Assembly: GCA_964494395.1 (NCBI GenBank)
Contig: CAZBTI010000051.1
Coordinates: 1-21,365 of the forward strand
Length of the DNA stretch: 21,365 nt
Direction: 5' to 3'
Source of the DNA: SHLQ01 sp964494395
GTDB lineage: Bacteria; Actinomycetota; Acidimicrobiia; Acidimicrobiales; SHLQ01
Shown: in pieces, positions 1 to 7,619 of the stretch
Numbering within the stretch: the first letter of the stretch is position 1
Layout of the letters: each line of letters opens with the position of its first letter
The notes under the pieces: generated by a model
What the model was told of the DNA's origin: nothing
Database searches by the model: none
The model's input: only the letters and a program-made list of their open reading frames with translations
Translations under genes and position numbers: made by a program

Positions 1-1
1 T

Positions 2-1117
2 CAGGTGCCAGAAGATGGCGACCTCGTCTTCGACGAGCTTCACCAACTCACCGACGTCCAATTCATGGCCCCTCAGCTCCCCGAGTGCGCGAACGACATC
101 GCCAACACGGTCGATTCAGCTGAAGAGGCAATGGAAGATGGCGGTGTCGAGGTCTTCGCCAGCGGTGAGGTCGGGCCGTTCGGCTTTGACGTCATCGGCT
201 CTGAGGATCCCGACGCTCTCATCAACTGGCTGCGCGACACCAACTACCAAGTCACCCCGGCAATGGAGCCACTCATCGACATCTACGTCGAACAAGAGAT
301 GGCGTTCATCGCCATGCGTCTCCTCGATGGTGAAACCGCCGAATCGATCGCTCCCATCGAGATCACCTACCCCGGCACCGAGCCAATGATCCCGCTGCAA
401 CTCACCGCAGTCGCAGCACAACAGCAGATGCCCATCTGGGTGTGGCTCTTCGGCGAAGGCCGGGCCGTGTCGAACAACTTTGCCGAGATGGAGATCGCCA
501 CCGAAGAGCTCACCTTCTTCGAATTCGGTGGCAGCGGAATCGGCGGCAACGACTACATCTTCCTCGTCCAAGACCGAGCCGATGCCCTCGGTGGCCAGGC
601 ATTCATCACCGAGTACGCCGAACAAGTCGGCACCGGAGACTTCACCAATTCATGGCTCGCAGATCAAGCAGAAGTGGCCCCGTATCTCACCCGCCTAAGC
701 ACCTACATCGATCCCGATGAAATGACCGCCGACCCGACCTTTAGTTTCGACGAGACACTCGAAGACGTATCGAACATTCGCGACGCATCGAACCTCACCG
801 GGCTCTACAACTGCGAACGCAATGACGATGGCATCATCGACTCGATCTTTGGCAGCGACGGCGACGCGATCGACCCCACCGACGGAACGGGACAGGTCGT
901 GGCATTCACCCCTGATGTCCGAGGACGAGAAGAGCCCGAAGAAGACAACACTGTTAACCCGGAAGAAGACGTAGACACTCCAGCTGATGACGAAGTCGCC
1001 ATTGGTGATGTCGACGGCGGCTCTTCCGGTAGCGGAACGACCATCCTCCTCGTCGCTATCGGGACGGTCCTCTTGCTCGGACTCGGGTTCGCAGCCGGCC
1101 AACGAGCTAACCGCTAG
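2..1117 (+). CDS. DUF2330 family exported, membrane-anchored protein (5' truncated by window edge)
   Basis: The function of DUF2330 proteins is unknown; they are exported or envelope proteins. The reading frame is open to the left edge, and the codon before the first GTG (position 5) already aligns with the downstream paralogue (QVPEDGDLVFDE against QVPTNGNLIFDE). The true start, signal peptide and the CGGFFC motif therefore lie outside the window. About 370 residues are visible. The body matches the paralogue at 1319-2611 almost block for block, for example EVGPFGFD, AFIAMRLLDG, PIEITYPGTEP and MPIWVWLFGE. A tail rich in Glu, Asp, Gly and Ser precedes one C-terminal hydrophobic segment ending in basic residues (AAGQRANR), which suggests a membrane anchor with most of the protein outside the cell. 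The tail is longer and more acidic than in the paralogue. Confidence 0.85.
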   Translation, partial: QVPEDGDLVFDELHQLTDVQFMAPQLPECANDIANTVDSAEEAMEDGGVEVFASGEVGPFGFDVIGSEDPDALINWLRDTNYQVTPAMEPLIDIYVEQEMAFIAMRLLDGETAESIAPIEITYPGTEPMIPLQLTAVAAQQQMPIWVWLFGEGRAVSNNFAEMEIATEELTFFEFGGSGIGGNDYIFLVQDRADALGGQAFITEYAEQVGTGDFTNSWLADQAEVAPYLTRLSTYIDPDEMTADPTFSFDETLEDVSNIRDASNLTGLYNCERNDDGIIDSIFGSDGDAIDPTDGTGQVVAFTPDVRGREEPEEDNTVNPEEDVDTPADDEVAIGDVDGGSSGSGTTILLVAIGTVLLLGLGFAAGQRANR

Positions 1118-1180
1118 CAACACCACTAGGCCATGAGCCACCAGGCCACCGGCTTGTCGACGGATTCATAGAGCACCACT

Positions 1181-1213
1181 AGAGCCCCAGTTCTTCACGT
1201 CTCTGGGGGTTCT
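1181..1213. other. Imperfect inverted repeat after the first DUF2330 gene
   Basis: CCCCAG at 1185-1190 pairs with CTGGGG at 1203-1208 around a 12-base loop, with a further AGA/TCT pairing beyond a small internal mismatch. It lies about 70 bases after the stop codon. No T-run follows, so it is not a textbook intrinsic terminator. It may be a weak 3' end structure or chance. The rest of the 1118-1318 gap shows nothing I can assign. Confidence 0.25.
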
Positions 1214-1305
1214 GAGCACAGACGAAAATTTCTGGGAACCAGATTCCCCGTGTAGTCGTCATAGCCCAAGCCCCCCAGAAGTAGCCGAGTGACCAACCAC
1301 TCGGT

Positions 1306-1312
1306 GGAAGGA
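1306..1312 (+). promoter_or_regulatory. Ribosome binding site that fixes the DUF2330 start at 1319
   Basis: GGAAGGA sits six bases before the GTG at 1319. It supports that codon over the earlier in-frame GTG at 1289. The resulting N-terminus (MFKKAILLITIVV) is a normal signal-peptide start with a basic n-region. Confidence 0.7.
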
Positions 1313-1318
1313 CCCCCA

Positions 1319-2611
1319 GTGTTTAAGAAGGCAATTCTCCTCATCACGATCGTCGTTTCGGTCATCGCAGCATGGACCGGTTTGGCTAGCGCGTGCGGCG
1401 GATTTTTCTGCCAAGCCACTCCCGTCGACCAGACCGGTGAGCGCATCGTGTTCACACAGAATAACGATGGAACAATCACGACGCTGATCGAAATCATGTA
1501 CGTCGGAGCAGCCGAAGACTTCTCGTGGATCCTCCCCATCCCTACCGCAATCGACGCCAGCGCGTTGCAGGTTCCTACGAATGGCAACCTGATTTTCGAC
1601 GAGCTTCACGACCACACCGATGTCGAGTTCATCGCACCACCGAATCGCTGCTTCGATCTGCAATTTGGCGGCACAGTGAGCTCAAACTTCAGCGATATCA
1701 ACTCCGAACTAAACGTCAGCGCAGCCCCTACCGTCGAGGTATTCGACAGCGGCGAGGTCGGACCGTTCGGCTTCGACATCATTGGATCGACAGATCGTGG
1801 TGCACTCGTCGACTGGCTACGTGACAACAACTACCAGGTGACAGCAGAGATGCTTCCGCTCATCGACATCTACGTCGACCAAAACATGGCCTTCATCGCC
1901 ATGCGACTCCTCGACGGCCAGACGGCTGACTCGATCGCCCCGATCGAAATCACCTACCCCGGCACCGAACCTACGATTCCTCTGCAGCTCACCGCCGTAG
2001 CAGCCCGACGCCAGATGCCGATCTGGGTCTGGCTCTTCGGTGAAGAACGCGCCAACCCAACGAACTTTGAACAGATGGAGATCGCCACTCAAGAGATCAC
2101 GTTCTTCGAACGTGGTGGTAACGACTACATCTTCCTCGTTCAAGACCGCGCCGATGCCCTCGGAGGGCACGCATTCATCACCGAGTTCGCCGATCGAGTG
2201 GGAACTGGAGGCTTTAACCATGAGTGGTTGGAAGAAACGGTTGAGGATGCGCCCTACCTCACTCGCCTCACCACCTACCTCGACCCAGAGGAGATGACGG
2301 TCGACCCAACGTTTACTTTCGACGGAGAGGGCGGCGACGTTTCCAACATTCGCAACGCAAGCACCCTGCGGGGCTTGTACGACTGCGAACGCGATTCATA
2401 CGGAACGCTGAAGTCGGTCGTCTTTGGGCCATCTGACGCAATCGACCCGACAGGCGGATCTGGTGGGGTCGACGCAACCACCCCATCCACGATCAGCCCA
2501 CGTCTTATTCTCGGCGCCTTCCTCGTCCTCTCGGGCATCGTTGCTTGGGCCTACAGCAGCGGCAGGGAAGAACAGACCAGCATCGTCGTCACCGCTTCGC
2601 CCGCACAGTAG
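1319..2611 (+). CDS. DUF2330 family exported, membrane-anchored protein (second tandem copy)
   Basis: The protein has about 430 residues from the GTG chosen by its ribosome binding site; an in-frame GTG at 1289 would add ten residues before the signal peptide. Residues 1-25 form a signal peptide (FKK, hydrophobic core, ASA). The mature part would begin with CGGFFCQ (Cys26 and Cys31), the hallmark of DUF2330 proteins. The central region is nearly collinear with the upstream gene, which points to tandem duplication. A C-terminal hydrophobic helix followed by SSGREEQ suggests a single anchor with the body on the outer face. The acidic tail of the first copy is reduced here to a short Gly/Thr/Ser stretch. 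No catalytic motif is recognisable and the molecular role is unknown. It ends 35 bases before the convergent GGDEF gene, with no obvious terminator between them. Confidence 0.9.
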   Translation: MFKKAILLITIVVSVIAAWTGLASACGGFFCQATPVDQTGERIVFTQNNDGTITTLIEIMYVGAAEDFSWILPIPTAIDASALQVPTNGNLIFDELHDHTDVEFIAPPNRCFDLQFGGTVSSNFSDINSELNVSAAPTVEVFDSGEVGPFGFDIIGSTDRGALVDWLRDNNYQVTAEMLPLIDIYVDQNMAFIAMRLLDGQTADSIAPIEITYPGTEPTIPLQLTAVAARRQMPIWVWLFGEERANPTNFEQMEIATQEITFFERGGNDYIFLVQDRADALGGHAFITEFADRVGTGGFNHEWLEETVEDAPYLTRLTTYLDPEEMTVDPTFTFDGEGGDVSNIRNASTLRGLYDCERDSYGTLKSVVFGPSDAIDPTGGSGGVDATTPSTISPRLILGAFLVLSGIVAWAYSSGREEQTSIVVTASPAQ

Positions 2612-2646
2612 AAACACCCCGGTCGAGGATCAACTAAAGCGCGAAC

Positions 2647-4470
2647 TCAGTGAGAGAGCGTCGATGGTTGTGGAATCTCTTGCCCAACCGTCGACCCATG
2701 CTTCTCGGTTCGATCGTCGAGATGGCGAACAAACTCTTCGAGACGCATGGGTCGACCGATCAGATATCCCTGCAACGTGGTGACGCCCACTGCGCGCAAA
2801 GCCTGAACCTCTTCCAGCGTCTCGACGCCTTCGGCGATTACGTCGACGTCGACCGATTCACAGAATTGAGCGACGCCCTTGACGATTCCACCCATCGGGC
2901 CAGCCACTTCCCGCACAAGCATCCGATCGAGCTTCAGCGTGGTGAACGGAAGATGGGAGAGGCGAACAACGCTCGAAGACTCCGCACTGATAGCAAGACC
3001 GATGCCGAGCTCACTCAACCGACGAACGGAGCTCTCCCAAACGCGTTGCTCGCCGAGCCGGTTCGACTCGGTCACTTTGAGCCGGAGACGTGCCGGCTCG
3101 ACATTGTGCAGATTCAAAAACTGCTCAACTCGCGTGGAGATCTCCGAACCAACCAACTGCGACGCGGCGATGTTGACGGAAACGACGAGATCATATCCTT
3201 CGCCCTCAAGTCGAGCAGCGAGCCTCACCGCTTGATCCAGCATCACCTCGTCGAGCTGGCCGAGCAGTCCGTTCTCGACCAACATATCCATGAACATTGC
3301 TGGTTCAAGCAGGGTGCCGTCCTCGAGTTGCCAGCGGGCCTGGATTTCAGCTCCGACGACACCAGCGTCGCCAACGATGGGCTGTACGACGGGGACAACA
3401 GGGATCTGTGTTCGATCGATGGAAGTAATATCGAGAGAGCGCTCGAAACGGTTGCGCAAAGCGCCGACGCTATGCACAAGCTTGGTGCCATCGCGCTTCG
3501 CGTGACGAAGCGCATGACCAGCTTCGCTCTTCAAGCGATCACCGTCGTCTTCGAGGGTTCCGCTGGCGACACCAGCAGATAGCGACACGGTGATCGATCC
3601 GTCGCGGCCGTCCAGCTCAACGGCAACCGGCTCTACGGCATTCGATTCCACGCGTTGCTCCCCTGCCGCAAACGCGATGAACTCGTCGCCCCCGTAACGC
3701 GAGACCGTCCAACCATCTTCCAAGGTCTCGACGAGATTTCGTGCGAGAGCTATGAGTGCTTGATCCCCAACGCCGTGACCCTGTGTGTCGTTGATGTGCT
3801 TGAAGCGGTCGGCATCGAAAACGGCCAGCGTCACGCTCTGCCCGTGTAACTCACCGAGCCGCTGTTGAAGACCGCGACGATTGAGGAGCCCGGTAAGTGG
3901 ATCAGCCAACAACTCCTCGTTGGTCATTTCCAAACTGGCCGTCAGATCGAGTCGAAGGTTGCGGTTCTCTGACGCGACATATGCCATTACGGCCAGGGCG
4001 AGAGTGAATCCTGCGCCAACCAACGGACCATTTGCGACAAACATCATCACGAGTAACGGGACTCCGGCAAAGAGTGAACCGGCGAACCAGATCGGTACAG
4101 GTAGATATGGCACAGACGCCAACTCGAAACTGATGTAGGCGAGTAGCAGTCCGCCTGCAATCCACGACGCTGACGGGTTGTCTGCTCCCCAGACGAGGAC
4201 CGACACGCCGACTGCGCCGAGCATCAGGCCGGCGGTGCCTTCCCACGCGGACCATATCCAACCGCTACCCGTCCACGACACCAGGCCGAGGTACAGGATG
4301 GTTTGCGCCGCGAAAACAGCCGCCCAAGAAACAGCGAAGCTCGTCGGAGCCCATTGTGCAAGCGTCACCGGCACGACTAAGGAACCGGCGAGGGCGCCCC
4401 CACCGGAGATCTTGAGTTGTTCTAGAAGTCGTTCCCGCGGTGCCGCGGCAACCGTCAAAAGGTTGGCCAC
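2647..4470 (-). CDS. Membrane GGDEF diguanylate cyclase with a degenerate EAL domain
   Basis: The 607-residue protein starts at a GTG. Residues 22-165 hold about six hydrophobic segments forming a membrane sensor module. A short helical linker leads to a GGDEF domain (about 188-335) with DPLTGLLNRRG, the metal and substrate segment FDADRFKHIND and an intact YGGDEF at 259-264, so cyclic-di-GMP synthesis is plausible. The RxxD inhibitory site expected before GGDEF is absent. The EAL domain (about 355-585) keeps Glu375, Asn433, Lys513, Glu547 and Gln567. However, EAL reads EIQ, the Glu of EITE is Lys465, and the DDFGTG loop is SAESSS (495-500), so two metal aspartates are gone. Phosphodiesterase activity is therefore unlikely, and the EAL half may bind ligand or regulate the cyclase. 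No strong ribosome binding site precedes the start, so the exact N-terminus is less certain. Confidence 0.9.
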   Translation of the reverse strand: MANLLTVAAAPRERLLEQLKISGGGALAGSLVVPVTLAQWAPTSFAVSWAAVFAAQTILYLGLVSWTGSGWIWSAWEGTAGLMLGAVGVSVLVWGADNPSASWIAGGLLLAYISFELASVPYLPVPIWFAGSLFAGVPLLVMMFVANGPLVGAGFTLALAVMAYVASENRNLRLDLTASLEMTNEELLADPLTGLLNRRGLQQRLGELHGQSVTLAVFDADRFKHINDTQGHGVGDQALIALARNLVETLEDGWTVSRYGGDEFIAFAAGEQRVESNAVEPVAVELDGRDGSITVSLSAGVASGTLEDDGDRLKSEAGHALRHAKRDGTKLVHSVGALRNRFERSLDITSIDRTQIPVVPVVQPIVGDAGVVGAEIQARWQLEDGTLLEPAMFMDMLVENGLLGQLDEVMLDQAVRLAARLEGEGYDLVVSVNIAASQLVGSEISTRVEQFLNLHNVEPARLRLKVTESNRLGEQRVWESSVRRLSELGIGLAISAESSSVVRLSHLPFTTLKLDRMLVREVAGPMGGIVKGVAQFCESVDVDVIAEGVETLEEVQALRAVGVTTLQGYLIGRPMRLEEFVRHLDDRTEKHGSTVGQEIPQPSTLSH

Positions 4471-4719
4471 GACGTAACCATCGGACCGTGGCTAACACAA
4501 TTGAGTCAAAACGGGATTGCCTCAGGCCACTATTTACATACTTCTGCAGAGCGAGAACTCCTGAGCGAACCGAAAAGCTCACATCCGGCGGCAAGTTGTC
4601 CGATAGGAGATGGAGTCTGGCGAAAAGTGGTTGAGGAAGATGAAGTCAAGAGCTAGAGATAGATGCACAGGGCGAGTGCAGCGAGCTGAACGCGATGGTC
4701 GCGTTTGGGGCAATACGCT
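4471..4719. promoter_or_regulatory. Divergent intergenic region between the GGDEF and HAD genes
   Basis: This 249-base gap separates two divergently transcribed genes and must carry a promoter for each. A poor sigma-70-like pair for the + strand gene is TTGAGG at 4631-4636 and TAGAGA at 4654-4659, 17 bases apart. On the - strand there is a TTGACT box near 4505-4510 without a convincing partner. No clear operator, terminator or small gene was seen. Confidence 0.35.
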
Positions 4720-5538
4720 ATGAGTATGGGCGAACCTGAGGTTCCGGCCGCCCTCGGCGCAGCGGCATTCTTCGATCTCGATAAAACCACCATTGCTGAC
4801 GCTGCTCTCTTCGCGTTCGGTTCGACCCTCCGCGACGCTGGCCTTCTCAACACCGGCCTGGTTCTTCGGGCCGTTTGGGGACGGCTCGTCTTTAAATATC
4901 TCGGAGCCGATCACGACCGTATGGAAGACATGCGGAACAACGCACTCAAGCTCTGCACTGGTTGGGATAAGAGGCACATGTCCGAAATCGTGACCGAAGC
5001 GCTCGAAGATGTGATCGACCCCATCGTCTACCGCGAAGCTGTCGACGAGATCGCGGCGCACAAAGCCGCTGGACACAAAGTCTTCATGGTGTCCGCCTCC
5101 CCAGAAGAGATCGTCGTCCCGCTCTCAAAGCACCTCGGTGCTGATGGAGCAGTGGCCACGATCGCCGCAACCGATCGCAACGGCAAGTACACCGGCGATG
5201 TCGACTTCTACTCGTATGGCCCCTACAAGGTCGACGCAATGGAAGCACTCGCACTCGAGCACGACCTCGACTTGAGGGAGTGTTACGCCTACACCGACTC
5301 GATCACCGACGTTCCGATGCTCGAAGCCGTTGGCCATCCCATCGTGGTAAACCCCGATCGTGGCCTAGCGCGAGTCGCAGGAGAGCGAGAGTGGGAAGTC
5401 CGCTCTTTCTCCACGACGATGTCGCTCGGAGCGCGACGGGTGAGCGATCACGCAAAGACCGGAGCAATCGTCGCAAGCGCTGGTGCGATCGCTACTGGAG
5501 CAGGTTGGTACCTGCGCTCAAGGCGCGCTTCGGCCTAA
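4720..5538 (+). CDS. HAD superfamily IB phosphatase (SerB-like) with hydrophobic C-terminus
   Basis: The protein is a haloacid-dehalogenase hydrolase of subfamily IB, the group containing phosphoserine phosphatase, likely hydrolysing a phosphomonoester. All four motifs are present when counted from the ATG at 4720. Motif I is FFDLDKT with nucleophile Asp19 and Asp21, motif II is VSAS with Ser125, Lys170 (PYKVD) provides motif III, and motif IV is YTDSITDVPML with Asp193 and Asp197. A helical cap lies between motifs I and II. After about residue 235 there is a small Ala/Gly-rich hydrophobic stretch ending in YLRSRRASA, a possible membrane anchor that SerB lacks. The start could also be the TTG at 4705 or the ATG at 4726; the short GGGG at 4707-4710 fits the ATG at 4720 best. 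The substrate is unknown. No serine biosynthesis gene is nearby, so phosphoserine should not be assumed. Confidence 0.85.
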   Translation: MSMGEPEVPAALGAAAFFDLDKTTIADAALFAFGSTLRDAGLLNTGLVLRAVWGRLVFKYLGADHDRMEDMRNNALKLCTGWDKRHMSEIVTEALEDVIDPIVYREAVDEIAAHKAAGHKVFMVSASPEEIVVPLSKHLGADGAVATIAATDRNGKYTGDVDFYSYGPYKVDAMEALALEHDLDLRECYAYTDSITDVPMLEAVGHPIVVNPDRGLARVAGEREWEVRSFSTTMSLGARRVSDHAKTGAIVASAGAIATGAGWYLRSRRASA

Positions 5539-5584
5539 ACCCAAAACCAAATCGGGCAAGCGAAAGGTGGCGATGGATCTCGCT

Positions 5585-5914
5585 CTAGATGAGCTGATCG
5601 ATTGCGTCAGCGACTTCGTCGTCGTCGCTCAACTGAATGTGGAACTCGAGAAGGTCCTCGTGGGTGAGTGATGGCCCGCCGTGACGTTCGAAGAGTTCGG
5701 CAGGAAGGGTCCACAGCTCGACCTGAACGCCTGCAGCCTCGAGGGTTTCGACCATTCGTGCTGTCGTTGGCTTCACAATGATCGCGTCACACTCTGGGCA
5801 GGTGAAACGGTATTCAGCATCTCCGTTGTCGGTACAGATGCGTGAACACACCTCGTGCGGCTTCAGAGGAATGTCCTCTGTGCAGCTCGAGCAGGTAACG
5901 AGAATCTTTGCCAT
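5585..5914 (-). CDS. Small Cys-rich zinc-ribbon-like protein
   Basis: The predicted protein has 109 residues. An upstream in-frame extension to 5998 exists, but its sequence looks non-coding, and the ATG at 5914 begins a natural domain (MAKILVTCSSC). Cys8-x2-Cys11 and Cys39-x2-Cys42 form a probable zinc ribbon, with extra Cys23 and Cys27. The C-terminal half is rich in Asp and Glu with no recognised motif (ELFERHGGPSLTHEDLLEF). No enzyme family is evident; a nucleic-acid-binding or protein-interaction role is possible but unproven. No ribosome binding site precedes the ATG, only a T-rich tract, so the message may be leaderless. A weak promoter-like pair on the - strand lies at 5989-5994 (TTAATT) and 5966-5971 (TATTCT), 17 bases apart. 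The gene converges with the HAD gene 46 bases away. Confidence 0.7.
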   Translation of the reverse strand: MAKILVTCSSCTEDIPLKPHEVCSRICTDNGDAEYRFTCPECDAIIVKPTTARMVETLEAAGVQVELWTLPAELFERHGGPSLTHEDLLEFHIQLSDDDEVADAIDQLI

Positions 5915-6015
5915 AGAGAAAAAATCGACTAGCACGACACTTCTCAAATAGGTCGAACGGCTTGCAGAATACGAAATTTGGTCATCGCAATTAACCACTA
6001 AACGTAGCTAGATGT

Positions 6016-7542
6016 CTAAGGCTCAATGATCCTGAAGACGCCACCGCCACGACTGAGGACATATGCCTCGCCATCAGTGCCGATACCGAAGCTGCTCGGA
6101 CGGTCGACGTTGATGCTCAGCCGTTGCGGTGAACCCTGGCCGTTTGCTCGAAAACCGAATACTTCACCCGAGCAGAAATCTCCGTAGAGGTAGGTGCCGC
6201 CAAACCCGGCGATGCCGCCTCGATATACCTCACCGCCAGTGATGGAACACCGGCCCGACCCGTGGGCGTAGGTCAGTACTGGTCCGACATGGCCCGCAGG
6301 AGCGCCGAGCCCACGGAACGATTCATTGCCTTCTACCAAGGCCCAGCCGAGGTTGGCTCCGGCGGCAGTTCCGGAACGAAGGACCGTGACCTCTTCAACG
6401 CGGTCTTGACCAACATCGGCGATCCACAGGTCGCCGTTCGCCGAGTCGAACCCGAAGCGCCAGGCATTGCGAATGCCCCAGATGTACACCTCGGGGGCGC
6501 CGCCATCAGAGAAGGGGTTGCCGGGTGGGATGGTGTAACCGCTCGCTCCCGAAACATCGATGCGAAGGATCGACCCGTGAAGCGAGTTCGCGTTCTGCCC
6601 GTTGCCCTGTGGGTCGCCGGAGCTTCCGCCATCGCCCAAGCCGATGTAGAGCAAACCATCAGGGCCGAAGGTGAGTTGACCGCCGTTGTGGTTGCCGAAT
6701 GGCTGAGGGATCGTCATCAGGATCTCCGGAGAAGAAGCGCTGTTACCACTCATCGAGTAGCGGGCAATCACCGTAGATCCGGAAGGGTTGGTGTAGTTCA
6801 CATAAAGGCGCTGACCATCAGGAGCAAACGCAATACCGAGTAGCCCCTGCTCGTTACCCAAACTGACACCGCCGCGAATGTCGAGCGTCGTGTCAGCACC
6901 ACCGGCCGAACCGCCGGGCAAACGGATAATGCGTCCTCCCTGTTCGCCGATGAAGATATCGGAGGTTCCGGGGCGAGTTGCGAAGGCCACAGGGCTAGAC
7001 AATGACGCCACCAATTCGAGTTCGAGGTCGATATCGGGAAGCGCTCGGTTCGCTGCCGCCACGGTTGTCGTTGGCGTTGTCGTTGGAGCCTCGGTCGTCG
7101 TGGCGGCTTCGGTGGTAGTGGTCGCCTCCGTTGTCGCAGGTGCTTCGGCTGGTTCCTCTTCGGCTGGCTCGGGAGCCGCAGTAGTCGTCGACTCAGCGTC
7201 TGCCGTTTCTTCGGCTTCGCTCTCCGTGGGGGCTGCTGTCGTCGTCGGCTCCGCATCTGCGGTCTCCTCGGCCTCGGTGGGTTCTGGAGTGTCGGCTGGT
7301 TCAGCCTCGGTAGTGGTCGACGGTGCTGCACTTGTCGAGGTTGCCGGAGCTTGGTCGTCGCGCTCAGAAACAACGGCACTATCGGCCTGTGTATTCGCAT
7401 CGGCAGGGGCGACCGGCGTCAACGTCTCGAGAGATACTTCGCCATCCTCGGTAGCAACATCGTCGGGAACCCCGCACGCTGCCGCAACGAGTGAGCATGA
7501 CAGCAAGAGGGCGGCGGTTCGCGAACGAGCGTTAAAGGCCAT
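6016..7542 (-). CDS. Lipoprotein with PQQ-type glucose/sorbosone dehydrogenase domain
   Basis: The 508-residue protein is probably a surface-anchored sugar oxidoreductase. Residues 1-22 are a lipoprotein signal peptide with the lipobox VAAAC (Cys23). Residues 40-165 form a low-complexity Ala/Thr/Glu/Pro linker that would hold the catalytic part away from the membrane. Residues 168-506 form the six-bladed propeller of the GSDH (soluble aldose sugar dehydrogenase) family. Family markers are GLLGIAFAPDG, GNHNGGQLTFGPDGLLYIGLGDGG with catalytic His285, RNAWRFGFD and IADVGQDRVEEV. Known members use PQQ to oxidise aldoses, but many relatives have unknown substrates, so the exact reaction is open. 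The gene lies 77 bases after the aldolase gene on the same strand and may be read from the operon end or from its own promoter. No clear ribosome binding site was seen. Confidence 0.88.
   Translation of the reverse strand: MAFNARSRTAALLLSCSLVAAACGVPDDVATEDGEVSLETLTPVAPADANTQADSAVVSERDDQAPATSTSAAPSTTTEAEPADTPEPTEAEETADAEPTTTAAPTESEAEETADAESTTTAAPEPAEEEPAEAPATTEATTTTEAATTTEAPTTTPTTTVAAANRALPDIDLELELVASLSSPVAFATRPGTSDIFIGEQGGRIIRLPGGSAGGADTTLDIRGGVSLGNEQGLLGIAFAPDGQRLYVNYTNPSGSTVIARYSMSGNSASSPEILMTIPQPFGNHNGGQLTFGPDGLLYIGLGDGGSSGDPQGNGQNANSLHGSILRIDVSGASGYTIPPGNPFSDGGAPEVYIWGIRNAWRFGFDSANGDLWIADVGQDRVEEVTVLRSGTAAGANLGWALVEGNESFRGLGAPAGHVGPVLTYAHGSGRCSITGGEVYRGGIAGFGGTYLYGDFCSGEVFGFRANGQGSPQRLSINVDRPSSFGIGTDGEAYVLSRGGGVFRIIEP
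7162..7275 (-). repeat. Tandem 19-residue repeat in the lipoprotein linker
   Basis: Residues 90-108 and 109-127 of the dehydrogenase lipoprotein are two near-identical copies of a unit beginning EAEETADAE(P/S)TTTAAP. It is flanked by further Thr/Glu/Ala runs. This looks like slippage or duplication inside a disordered spacer and may vary in length between strains. Confidence 0.7.
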
Positions 7543-7561
7543 TCACACAAGGGTAGCGAAG

Positions 7562-7581
7562 GACTCCTGACCTTGGGAGTC
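7562..7581 (-). other. Inverted repeat after the aldolase gene (possible weak terminator)
   Basis: GACTCC (7562-7567) and GGAGTC (7576-7581) form perfect six-base arms around an eight-base loop, 38 bases past the aldolase stop and before the lipoprotein gene. No T-run follows on the - strand. It could mark the end of the inositol operon or be chance. Confidence 0.25.
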
Positions 7582-7619
7582 GCAGCCGTATTCGAGTCAA
7601 ACGGGTGAAGGGCCTTGCC

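Noticed and set aside
1231..1243. TCTGG-GAA-CCAGA inverted repeat before the second DUF2330 gene
   Set aside because: Only five-base arms with no extension; too short to call an operator.
2650..3582. 310-codon + strand frame opposite the EAL domain
   Set aside because: Antisense shadow of the GGDEF/EAL gene.
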